Positions 23,847-30,692 of a stretch of DNA of 32,446 nucleotides are shown piece after piece. Location of the stretch: positions 1 through 32,446 of IMG/VR virus record IMGVR_UViG_3300044655_000820, one strand, 5' to 3'. Source of the stretch: a virus. The position numbers and the translations under genes were made by a program. The notes under the pieces were generated by a model. That model was not told the origin of the DNA. It searched no databases and saw nothing but the letters and a program-made list of their open reading frames with translations. Position 1 is the stretch's first letter, and the number at the start of each line of letters is the position of its first letter.

Positions 23847-26800
23847 CTATTTAACGGGACATACACCGCCCACACATTCTTGGGATTCAATCTCAGTAAA
23901 TGAACCACTTGTAACTACTTCACCTAATATTGACTTATATTCATCAAACGCTTCCTTAGTTACTACTTCTTGAGGTAAGTATTGATATCCTAGCATTTCC
24001 GCAGTTTTGGTAGGGTCTGCACGATATAGGAATGATACGCCAACATACAAATCCCAATTATTTAAAAGCCATTGAATAACATCTGGTACTTCTTCTGGTG
24101 AATAACTAATTGTCACAGACGTGTTTTGTTGCGTCCAATTATTTTGCAACAACGCATAACGGTCAAGTTGTGTAATAGCTGATTCTAAATTAACTTCCAT
24201 ACCATTATGACTATCAAACGGCACATCATCCCAACTAACTGGAAAACAAACGATACAGGATGTAGTGTCATTTGGATGTGGGATAATTTTATAATTAGCA
24301 TCACGTAAAGATTGTAAATTTTCATCATGGTTACTAAATACTACGTTGTTAAAAATGTATCTACCTAATGGTTTGTGTACACCTTCTGTAGTATCCATAA
24401 TTTTAGAAAGTGTATTGTGCGACTTAACCGAACCAGCATAATACCAATGTTCATTAGCAACTTCGATGTCATACGTTGGTTTAATACCAATTGACGTGAC
24501 ATTTCTAACCTTACCAATAATACCAGCGTTTGATGCTGTAGACTCATACATCCAATGTGACCCACGAGTTTCTTTAGCAATCTTTGTGCTATTTTTTGCA
24601 AGAACATTAAATGCGGCTTCAGTAGTATGAACACTTAATGTAGCAAGATACATTGATTTTCTAGCTTGATGGTTATATCCAAGTGTATTATGTGACATAC
24701 CAAATGCCAAACCAACTGCCCAACCAATATCTTGTACATGTTTTGCAAATCTACCGTCTGCACTCGAAATCATAACATTGCGCTTACCAGTTCTTGAATC
24801 AATTGCTATACAACCATCAGAATCAACTAGACCTGCAATAAATGAAATTATATCACAATGGGTTGATGTTCTAATACACGTAGGCATTAATTCTAATTTA
24901 TCAGCATCATATTTAAATACATTGTTTTTTAGTAACCAATGCCAAAGCATTTTACTTCCAATTTCTAATACATAAGCATCTCTATCTTGTGATGCTCTAT
25001 GAATTTCACCGCTAACCGAAAATTTATCAAAAATAATTTTACTCACTTTTTCTAAATTATTAATATTTTGGTCAATCCAACGTAAACGATACTTTAATGG
25101 TGACATTGAACCATCTCCCCATAAATAACCCAACATCCAAGCTAAATCATTATCCATATAATCTGGTTGTGTTATTACCGATACATCACCACGCATTTTT
25201 AAAGACAACGAATTTAATTTCAATAGTTTTTGATGTTCATGTTTTGTGTAAACACCAACTTTCACATCAATAATATGACCATTTTTTAAATTAGATGTTT
25301 CAACCCAATCATTAATATCAGTATATTTACGTTTTTCAGAATCATAATAACTTGTCACAAACCAAGGGTGATTGGCTGTAGACTCTACTGTTAAACCATG
25401 ATTCATGCTTACTGAAAATACTTCAGCTTCACCGTTATTATAGGTTTTTGTAATAGCATTATTTGAATCACCTTGAATAACTTTTAAATCGCTATTGAAT
25501 GAATCCCATTCTACAGATTCATCATGGTCAACAAATAGTTCTTCTAATGTAAAAATACCATCTTCTGTAGTAGTTAACGCATTCCAAGGACGGCAACCAC
25601 TTGGTTTAACACAAGTAGTGTTCTTAGGTTTCTGTGTACCTAATTCATCAGCCATGCCCATTGTAGCGGCAGTAGCAATACGTTGCATAGATTGATAGTC
25701 ATACGCAATTAAATCGGGTCTACGGGCAATTCCTGTTAAACCTACACCACATAAACGTAAGAACTCATTGTTTAAATGCCAAGACTCTTGCAAGATACCA
25801 TCTTTTAGATTTACTAATGTTTGACGATAATTAGCTCTACCCATAATATATAGCGCACGATTCAAACCATCAGTATCACCATGAAACTTACCAATGTCAA
25901 CTTCAGTTAGGTTACAAAATGACTTATTACCTAACAAAATTTCAACACATGGATTAACACCAGCAAACCAAGGCGCACGTCTTTTAGCCGCTTCACCATT
26001 GATAAAACCTGGTTCTGAGCCACCTGCACGTTCCATCAATGCAAACAATTCAGTTAGGCGTTCTTCAGTTGGTTTATTGTGAAATACTAATGAGTTATTA
26101 CTTTGACAACGATGTGCATTGTCATGTAACCAGTAGTCTTTTTTGGCTACTGAAAATTCGCTTGATTCATAATCATCAGCATCCATGATACAAATTTGTG
26201 CTGAGCGTCTGCTAGATAATACAGTACCTAAATGATTCATAATATCTAAAATATCAATTGCCGATAGTAAGCTACCTGCACGTTTAGACATAATTTTAGC
26301 AATTTTTACATAGGCTTTAGCAATTGATTCATCACCACTTGAAATCCAACCATAACCTTTTAGACGCTCACCTGCTGGACGAATATTGCTAAAGTCTAGC
26401 ACAAGTGTTTTAGCTGGAAATTTACCTGCTAATAATTTGCCAATTGATTTAGCCCATGCTTCAGCAGAATCACCAATGCGAATTGTCCACACTTTTGTAG
26501 CACGGTCATAACTTTCAAAGTTCTTTTGGTCGCCTAATTTATCTGTACGAGTAGAACGAATAACCTGAATATCATCAATAGCATTATTAAAACCATTCAA
26601 TGTGCCACGAATTGGTCTGAAGCCAACACCACAACCTTGAAGTAATAACCACAAACAATCTACCATATCATATACAGTTTCTACATTTGTAAATGAGCAG
26701 TTAAACATTGATGACATACGAGTACGAGAAATCTCAGTGCCACCTAACCACAAACTTCTACCAGACATTAATGCTTTGCGGTCTAACATTAATTGACGCA

Positions 26801-26990
26801 ATTCTTCTAATTCAGCAACTTGTACTTTATTTAATTTTGCATGTTTAGCTTGTTCCCATAACCATCGTTGATGACCAACAACACGGTCAACTGTTTCATC
26901 CCATGATTCAAATGCACCATCTTCTTTTGGTCTATTATAAGTACGTTTTGTAATTAAATTTGCTCTAACACTAACTTCATTTTTACTCAT
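23847..26990 (-). CDS. nrdJ: Class II (B12-dependent) ribonucleotide reductase with intein
   Basis: A 1,047-residue precursor; removing the 394-residue intein leaves 653. It belongs to the monomeric adenosylcobalamin-dependent type (Lactobacillus leichmannii RTPR). Cys 98 (MFNCS) and Cys 359 form the active-site redox pair. Cys 348 and Glu 350 in NPCVE give the thiyl radical site, with the 11-residue spacing to Cys 359 as in RTPR. Cys 1039 and Cys 1044 (CVGGVC) are the C-terminal shuttle pair with the same four-residue gap. It makes deoxynucleotides and needs no oxygen, only cobalamin. The intein interrupts the nucleotide-binding loop KPSG/TLSK. The start overlaps a 54-aa ORF by ATGA. Confidence 0.95.
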   Translation of the reverse strand: MSKNEVSVRANLITKRTYNRPKEDGAFESWDETVDRVVGHQRWLWEQAKHAKLNKVQVAELEELRQLMLDRKALMSGRSLWLGGTEISRTRMSSMFNCSFTNVETVYDMVDCLWLLLQGCGVGFRPIRGTLNGFNNAIDDIQVIRSTRTDKLGDQKNFESYDRATKVWTIRIGDSAEAWAKSIGKLLAGKFPAKTLVLDFSNIRPAGERLKGYGWISSGDESIAKAYVKIAKIMSKRAGSLLSAIDILDIMNHLGTVLSSRRSAQICIMDADDYESSEFSVAKKDYWLHDNAHRCQSNNSLVFHNKPTEERLTELFALMERAGGSEPGFINGEAAKRRAPWFAGVNPCVEILLGNKSFCNLTEVDIGKFHGDTDGLNRALYIMGRANYRQTLVNLKDGILQESWHLNNEFLRLCGVGLTGIARRPDLIAYDYQSMQRIATAATMGMADELGTQKPKNTTCVKPSGCRPWNALTTTEDGIFTLEELFVDHDESVEWDSFNSDLKVIQGDSNNAITKTYNNGEAEVFSVSMNHGLTVESTANHPWFVTSYYDSEKRKYTDINDWVETSNLKNGHIIDVKVGVYTKHEHQKLLKLNSLSLKMRGDVSVITQPDYMDNDLAWMLGYLWGDGSMSPLKYRLRWIDQNINNLEKVSKIIFDKFSVSGEIHRASQDRDAYVLEIGSKMLWHWLLKNNVFKYDADKLELMPTCIRTSTHCDIISFIAGLVDSDGCIAIDSRTGKRNVMISSADGRFAKHVQDIGWAVGLAFGMSHNTLGYNHQARKSMYLATLSVHTTEAAFNVLAKNSTKIAKETRGSHWMYESTASNAGIIGKVRNVTSIGIKPTYDIEVANEHWYYAGSVKSHNTLSKIMDTTEGVHKPLGRYIFNNVVFSNHDENLQSLRDANYKIIPHPNDTTSCIVCFPVSWDDVPFDSHNGMEVNLESAITQLDRYALLQNNWTQQNTSVTISYSPEEVPDVIQWLLNNWDLYVGVSFLYRADPTKTAEMLGYQYLPQEVVTKEAFDEYKSILGEVVTSGSFTEIESQECVGGVCPVK
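24414..25595 (-). mobile_element. Intein with LAGLIDADG homing endonuclease in nrdJ
   Basis: The 394-residue in-frame insert starts at Cys 466 (CRPWNALT) and ends at SVKSHN (Asn 859), followed by Thr +1. Block A is at the first Cys, block B is STANHPW, and the C-terminal block is YDIEVANEHWYYAG then HN. Two LAGLIDADG helices are seen: LAWMLGYLWGDGS (about 616-628) and FIAGLVDSDGC (about 715-725). Both have acidic residues in the catalytic position, so endonuclease activity looks intact. Joining the flanks restores KPSGTLSKIMDTTEG, the conserved reductase loop. Splicing is expected because all terminal residues are standard. Confidence 0.95.
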
Positions 26991-27151
26991 TTTAATGCCC
27001 TGTTATTAAATAATTTATTAAATTTTACCAATCGCTCATTGTTGGCGGTAACGTCTTTCGATTTATGAACAGCTCTTTGCTTAGCAGATTTAATTTCTAA
27101 ATAAGGAACTGTCCACAAATTTATCGGTGGTAGGTTTAAATCAGACCACAT
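26987..27151 (-). CDS. Hypothetical 54-aa ORF before ribonucleotide reductase
   Basis: Begins MWSDLNLPPINLWTVPYLE and ends LFNNRALK; the second half is strongly basic. It overlaps the reductase start by ATGA and begins eight bases after the stop of the preceding gene, filling a 168-base gap. No ribosome site is obvious. No family is recognised. Tight fit and matching overlap style support it as a gene. Confidence 0.55.
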   Translation of the reverse strand: MWSDLNLPPINLWTVPYLEIKSAKQRAVHKSKDVTANNERLVKFNKLFNNRALK

Positions 27152-27158
27152 TTTTAAT

Positions 27159-27512
27159 CTAGTTCAAATGTAATGACTTTTTAAATGTTTGATAAGCAGC
27201 TTCAACATTGGGCACATTATATAATCTTTCTTTTAAAAGATAACCTTCTAATTGCCAAATTTTATCACGAGCCGCTGTTCTAGCAATCTTTCTACCAATT
27301 TCAATATCAAAGTTTTCTGGAGATGCACATGCCGAACTACCGCAAACTTGAAAACCATTACGCAAAGTTAATAAGCACACAGTAAATGTTGAATCTGGAA
27401 ATACATAATAATCTTCATCTACAATAGCATTGTCAATAGACTCTGGGCTTAATCGTGGTGCATTCAAACCTTTAGCTTGAATTTCTTTCTCTAAATCATC
27501 TTCTGAACTCAT
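27159..27512 (-). CDS. Gp49-like phage protein of unknown function
   Basis: A 117-residue protein. The ATG at 27512 is chosen over one ten codons upstream because GGAG precedes it and it overlaps the previous stop as TAATG. The pattern LSPESIDNAIVDEDYYVFP, then VCLLTLRNGFQVCGSSAC, ASPENFD, GRKIARTAARDKIWQLEGYLL matches the small Gp49-like family of phage proteins, often encoded near replication or nucleotide genes. Function is unknown. It lies in the reductase unit. Confidence 0.8.
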   Translation of the reverse strand: MSSEDDLEKEIQAKGLNAPRLSPESIDNAIVDEDYYVFPDSTFTVCLLTLRNGFQVCGSSACASPENFDIEIGRKIARTAARDKIWQLEGYLLKERLYNVPNVEAAYQTFKKSLHLN

Positions 27513-27739
27513 TATTGTTCTCCAAATTTGGCAATTCGCCATTCTAAAACGCTGGAATAACCCAGCATGAAACGCAATTGAACCAATAGACGTGAACGTT
27601 CATCCTTGTCTATTTCAATTGTGTTGTCGGGTGAGTCTAAGTTATCTAATAATCCAGACAACTTAACTATTTTTATATAAAGTTGAGTATGTTCAGAAAT
27701 AACACGTTCTTGATGTGGTGTATATTGACTAGCTGACAT
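27512..27739 (-). CDS. Small helical phage protein (crAss001_48-like)
   Basis: A 75-residue protein with AGGAGA before its ATG. The pattern YTPHQERVISEHTQLYIKI, a charged middle, then LLVQLRFMLGYSSVLEWRIAKF matches a widespread small two-helix phage family named after crAss001 gp48, of unknown function. It is the first gene of the reductase unit, directly after a hairpin and promoter, and overlaps the Gp49-like gene by TAATG, a pairing also common elsewhere as I recall. Confidence 0.7.
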   Translation of the reverse strand: MSASQYTPHQERVISEHTQLYIKIVKLSGLLDNLDSPDNTIEIDKDERSRLLVQLRFMLGYSSVLEWRIAKFGEQ

Positions 27740-27758
27740 TAAGTTCTCCTAAATTAAA

Positions 27759-27783
27759 TAGCTGGTTGGTTAGAAACCAGCTA
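27759..27783 (-). terminator. Hairpin ending the RNA ligase-ThyX unit
   Basis: TAGCTGGTT (27759-27767) and AACCAGCTA (27775-27783) form a nine-base stem with a seven-base loop. The following tract (TATTTAATTT on the - strand) is only partly U-rich. It may terminate the upstream unit or protect the 5' end of the downstream transcript. Confidence 0.6.
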
Positions 27784-27787
27784 GATA

Positions 27788-27816
27788 AGTATAATCGTTT
27801 TTTACTATTTATGCAA
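27788..27816 (-). promoter_or_regulatory. Putative promoter for ribonucleotide reductase unit
   Basis: On the - strand, TTGCAT (27811-27816) and TATACT (27788-27793) are separated by 17 bases. The -35 overlaps the end of the DUF5664-type gene. Transcription would start near 27781, inside the hairpin at 27759-27783. Confidence 0.5.
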
Positions 27817-28185
27817 GTTATTATATCTGTCATCAAATTCTGGCATATCTCGCATTGTGCCAATGAACATCATTAAACCAGACATTGCATGTGCTGCATG
27901 TTTTAAACCGCTTTCTTCGTCAATGTCTTCACCATTTTGCAAGGCTAACACATGACGATGTACTGAGTTTAATATGCGTGTAACGTGCATACCTTTACGC
28001 CAATTGTTAGGTGGGTATTTCACAGCTCCATAACCAAATACCATTGCTGTATCAGTTAATGCACCTATGTCTAACAAATGTAAAGGTGCTTTATTGTCAT
28101 CATAACGTATAGCAACATCTGGTGTAGCATAAGTTGTGTTTAATGATTTGATGAAATCTTTACATAGCATATTATCTAAGCTCAT
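27805..28185 (-). CDS. dATP/dGTP pyrophosphohydrolase-type protein (DUF5664)
   Basis: A 126-residue protein. The ATG at 28185 has AGGA seven bases upstream and overlaps the ThyX gene by 14 bases. The pattern RYDDNKAPLHLLD, FGYGAVKYPPNNWRKGM, NSVHRHVLALQNGE, DEESGLKHAAHAMSGLMM matches DUF5664, described as the N-terminal domain of dATP/dGTP diphosphohydrolases and related to MazG-like folds. It may balance dNTP pools or remove damaged nucleotides. Placement after thyX and before the reductase unit supports a nucleotide role. Confidence 0.8.
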   Translation of the reverse strand: MSLDNMLCKDFIKSLNTTYATPDVAIRYDDNKAPLHLLDIGALTDTAMVFGYGAVKYPPNNWRKGMHVTRILNSVHRHVLALQNGEDIDEESGLKHAAHAMSGLMMFIGTMRDMPEFDDRYNNLHK

Positions 28186-29032
28186 CGTCAAATCCTATGC
28201 ACCGCGATTGTACAAAGCCTTTAAAATTACCACTCCATAGAACACATTGTTTATCCATGTGAGTAATACCTTTTTCCCATTGACTATTGGTATCACGGTA
28301 TTGCTTAACAGGTGTAGCTTGATGTTCAAATGGTGAATAATGTCCACTAGTCCACAAGTTATCTGACTGAGTAATATCTGCGTCAAAATCTGGGTTTGAT
28401 TTATTATGATTCAAATAGGATACTCGTGAACAACGTGCGGCTGATATGATGCGCAAAATATTATCATCTGAAGTTTTAGTACGGTCTTCATCAGTCACAT
28501 AAGGTAAATGCCATTCTCCAGATTTAAGCAATTGTGGATGAGTTTCATTCATACCTTTCAATATCAGTCTAGCCAACTCTTGAATCTCTGGCTGTGCATC
28601 ATGCTCTAGACGCAAGTTAAAGAAATTACCCCACTCAGTAGCAGTGATAATTACTTTAATATTCATAAATGGCATAAGCAATCTATTTACCCATTGCTTA
28701 TGTACACCTATTTTATGCAAAACCTTAGCTGTAGTAATAGCACTGCACCTAGCAACTTTCCACAGTTCACTAGCTTCTTTCATAGCAGTATCAGACAATT
28801 CCTCACCAGCTTCCATACCTGCTTTATTTTCAGCAAATCTAGGTGTAAATTTATCTTTTTCAATAAGCTCTAATAAACGCAACGTAGGTACAGCTCGTGA
28901 TGACTGTGCGTTACGCGAGAACATACGATGTGTCATAACCTGCGCATGAATATACAAAGGATATTCAGCTTCGATAGTAGTTATTCTATCACCAAAAGCA
29001 TTTTTTGAATCTGCAATTATTTTTACATACAT
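28172..29032 (-). CDS. thyX: Flavin-dependent thymidylate synthase
   Basis: A 286-residue ThyX. The signature RHRxxSxNxxSxR appears as THRMFSRNAQSSR (34-46), with the first Arg replaced by Thr, a change seen in other phage members as I recall. Other family-like parts are the helix with WVNRLLMPFMNIKVIITATEW, DAQPEIQELA and the HYSPFEHQAT segment. It converts dUMP to dTMP using FAD and methylene-tetrahydrofolate. It works downstream of the dUTPase and reductase of this phage. The start follows the previous stop by one base. Confidence 0.95.
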   Translation of the reverse strand: MYVKIIADSKNAFGDRITTIEAEYPLYIHAQVMTHRMFSRNAQSSRAVPTLRLLELIEKDKFTPRFAENKAGMEAGEELSDTAMKEASELWKVARCSAITTAKVLHKIGVHKQWVNRLLMPFMNIKVIITATEWGNFFNLRLEHDAQPEIQELARLILKGMNETHPQLLKSGEWHLPYVTDEDRTKTSDDNILRIISAARCSRVSYLNHNKSNPDFDADITQSDNLWTSGHYSPFEHQATPVKQYRDTNSQWEKGITHMDKQCVLWSGNFKGFVQSRCIGFDDELR

Positions 29033-29033
29033 T

Positions 29034-29297
29034 TTAATATCTCATTAAGGATTCAAGTTTATCTAAATCGCTACCAAGTTTTTTCTTAGCAGTATATTCA
29101 TCTAAGAAAAATTCAGAAATTTCGGAAGCTAGGATTGTAAGTATTTCAACATAATCATTATCAATAAATGCACTAACAAGATAGTATTCATCATCAACAT
29201 TGAATGAATCAACAATGACACCCATTGTTGTTTTAAAAGTAAACTCATCATTATTTTCATCAGAATACCATGAAACTACTTTACCTAATAATAACAT
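29034..29297 (-). CDS. Hypothetical 87-aa acidic protein
   Basis: Starts at ATG 29297, overlapping the previous stop (TGATG), with GGGAG upstream; a GTG one codon earlier is less likely. The N-terminus (MLLLGKVVSWYSD) and alternating strands (VIVDSFNVDDEYYLVSAFID) suggest a small beta domain, followed by an acidic helix ending KLESLMRY. No family is recognised. It belongs to the RNA ligase-ThyX unit. Confidence 0.7.
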   Translation of the reverse strand: MLLLGKVVSWYSDENNDEFTFKTTMGVIVDSFNVDDEYYLVSAFIDNDYVEILTILASEISEFFLDEYTAKKKLGSDLDKLESLMRY

Positions 29298-29455
29298 CAC
29301 AAATCTCCCATTTCATCTGATACCATACACAAAGCATTTAGGGCTAAGTCTAACTCATAATACTCAGCAACTTGTTTTAAATAATGTAGGCAGAAGTCTT
29401 TTAATTCACCTCTACCAAGTTCAGCGGCAGTATCTAAATAATATTGCTCATTCAT
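29297..29455 (-). CDS. Hypothetical 52-aa protein
   Basis: Starts at ATG 29455 (MNEQYYLDTAAEL); an upstream TTG would extend it into the neighbouring gene without support. The start overlaps the stop of the 49-aa membrane protein gene as ATGA. The product is an acidic helical protein with two Cys (C21, C43). No family is recognised. Confidence 0.65.
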   Translation of the reverse strand: MNEQYYLDTAAELGRGELKDFCLHYLKQVAEYYELDLALNALCMVSDEMGDL

Positions 29456-29601
29456 GCTATAACACCAATTAATTTTAATACGCTTATGCCAAGCCAATAG
29501 CTTATTGTACTTACTGCAACAAGACTAATTAAGAAAGTAGAAAACCCCATAGCAACAACAAAAGCACCGCCAATAGCGTCCTTTAAATCACGTAAAAACA
29601 T
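29452..29601 (-). CDS. Tiny 49-aa membrane protein after RNA ligase
   Basis: Begins MFLRDLKDAIGGAFVVAMGF and continues with a second hydrophobic stretch (FLISLVAVSTISYWLGI), so one long or two short membrane spans are likely. A GGAG lies eight bases upstream, the ATG overlaps the ligase stop (TAATG), and the stop overlaps the next gene (ATGA). These three facts make it a confident small gene. Function is unknown. Confidence 0.75.
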   Translation of the reverse strand: MFLRDLKDAIGGAFVVAMGFSTFLISLVAVSTISYWLGISVLKLIGVIA

Positions 29602-30632
29602 TATTTTTCTCCAAGTAAAAATTTATTTGAAATTGTTTTGAAAGTAAAATCAGAATCATAACTTTTATAAACTAAACCTTCACGAACTTTGTTGCTTAAT
29701 GATTCACCATCTGCATAGGCTAATAAATCAACCATATTATGTGCAGGTAGCCAGATAAATTGTTCAACAAAAGGAACATGTAAAGCGTCAAATCCAAACT
29801 CATTCAATTTCTTTAAAACAACCAATCGTTCATGTGGTTTAGCATAACGCTGTTCATCAATAAGCCATACGTCAAATACAAATAATTCTGTACCAACTAA
29901 ACCTTCACGATTACCTTGTATGCCTTCACCACATAATTCACCTTGAATTGCAATATTTGCATTAAGTTTTTCAAGTGCTTTATCTAAACCAGATGCAAAG
30001 AACTTTCTAACATAAGCATTATTCTCATTATCTAATTTAAGCTCTAGGTTTCTTGAACATACACCAAGTGAACCATTGAAGTAATAACCTGTGAATGAAG
30101 TACCATCTAATTTTAAAGTAATTTCAAAGTTTTCATGTCCATGATAACCCTTATGTTTATTATCAAATAATTCACGACTTAAATTCTGCGCACGTTCTTG
30201 GTCTGTCTTACGAATAAAGTAAGGGAAGTTACCTTTAGCCGCACCTTGTAACTGTGTGGGAATTGGACGTTCCCATTTTTCAACACCCAGTAATTCTGAA
30301 ATATCTTCATTTTCAGTAGGGTTTAAGATTTCTGGGAACAAGGACAATGGCAACAATAAGCCTTGTGACAAGGTTTTGCGTAATCTAATAGTACGCAATC
30401 TTACACCTTCTTTGCCTTCCCATGTAGTAGCCTTAGACGCTAAAAATGAGTATCTTTCATCGCTGATTGGCAAGAAGCTATCAATTTCAAAAAATACCGC
30501 TTGGTCGCCTACTTTAAATTCATCTTTCTTCACAACAACTTGCCAACCACCAATCATAGCTGTTTCAATATTATCTGCATCTACAATAGGATTAATTTCA
30601 CCTACTGTACGAACGGTAACTAACTTTCTCAT
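29601..30632 (-). CDS. RNA ligase (Rnl5/DraRnl-like)
   Basis: A 343-residue ATP-dependent ligase. The ATG at 30632 has AGGAG five bases upstream; a TTG seven codons earlier is rejected. Residues 1-120 form an N-terminal OB-like domain (MRKLVTVRTVGEINPI, WQVVVKKDEFKVGDQAVFFE), as in Deinococcus RNA ligase. The nucleotidyl-transfer Lys is in KLDGTS (about 174), motif III is GELCGEGIQG, IIIa is FVFDVWLID, IV is EGLVYKS and V is FKTISNKFL. DraRnl seals nicks with a 3'-OH RNA end. It leads a unit with ThyX, probably from the promoter at 30664-30692. The natural substrate in this phage is unknown; tRNA repair is possible. Confidence 0.88.
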   Translation of the reverse strand: MRKLVTVRTVGEINPIVDADNIETAMIGGWQVVVKKDEFKVGDQAVFFEIDSFLPISDERYSFLASKATTWEGKEGVRLRTIRLRKTLSQGLLLPLSLFPEILNPTENEDISELLGVEKWERPIPTQLQGAAKGNFPYFIRKTDQERAQNLSRELFDNKHKGYHGHENFEITLKLDGTSFTGYYFNGSLGVCSRNLELKLDNENNAYVRKFFASGLDKALEKLNANIAIQGELCGEGIQGNREGLVGTELFVFDVWLIDEQRYAKPHERLVVLKKLNEFGFDALHVPFVEQFIWLPAHNMVDLLAYADGESLSNKVREGLVYKSYDSDFTFKTISNKFLLGEK

Positions 30633-30663
30633 AATAACTCCTAACAGGAACAATAAAGGCTAA

Positions 30664-30692
30664 ATGTTAAATATATATCTATACTATGTCAA
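30664..30692 (-). promoter_or_regulatory. Putative promoter for RNA ligase-ThyX unit
   Basis: On the - strand, a perfect TTGACA (30687-30692) and TAACAT (30664-30669) are 17 bases apart. The -35 overlaps the helicase stop codon. It precedes the ligase ATG by about 30 bases. Confidence 0.6.

Noticed and set aside
24365-24634. 89-codon frame within the intein region on the - strand
   Set aside because: It is a shadow of the intein and C-terminal reductase frame, which contains the expected splicing motifs.
30633-30653. TTG start seven codons upstream for the RNA ligase
   Set aside because: AGGAG lies at the right distance for the ATG at 30632, which also gives the usual N-terminus for this family.
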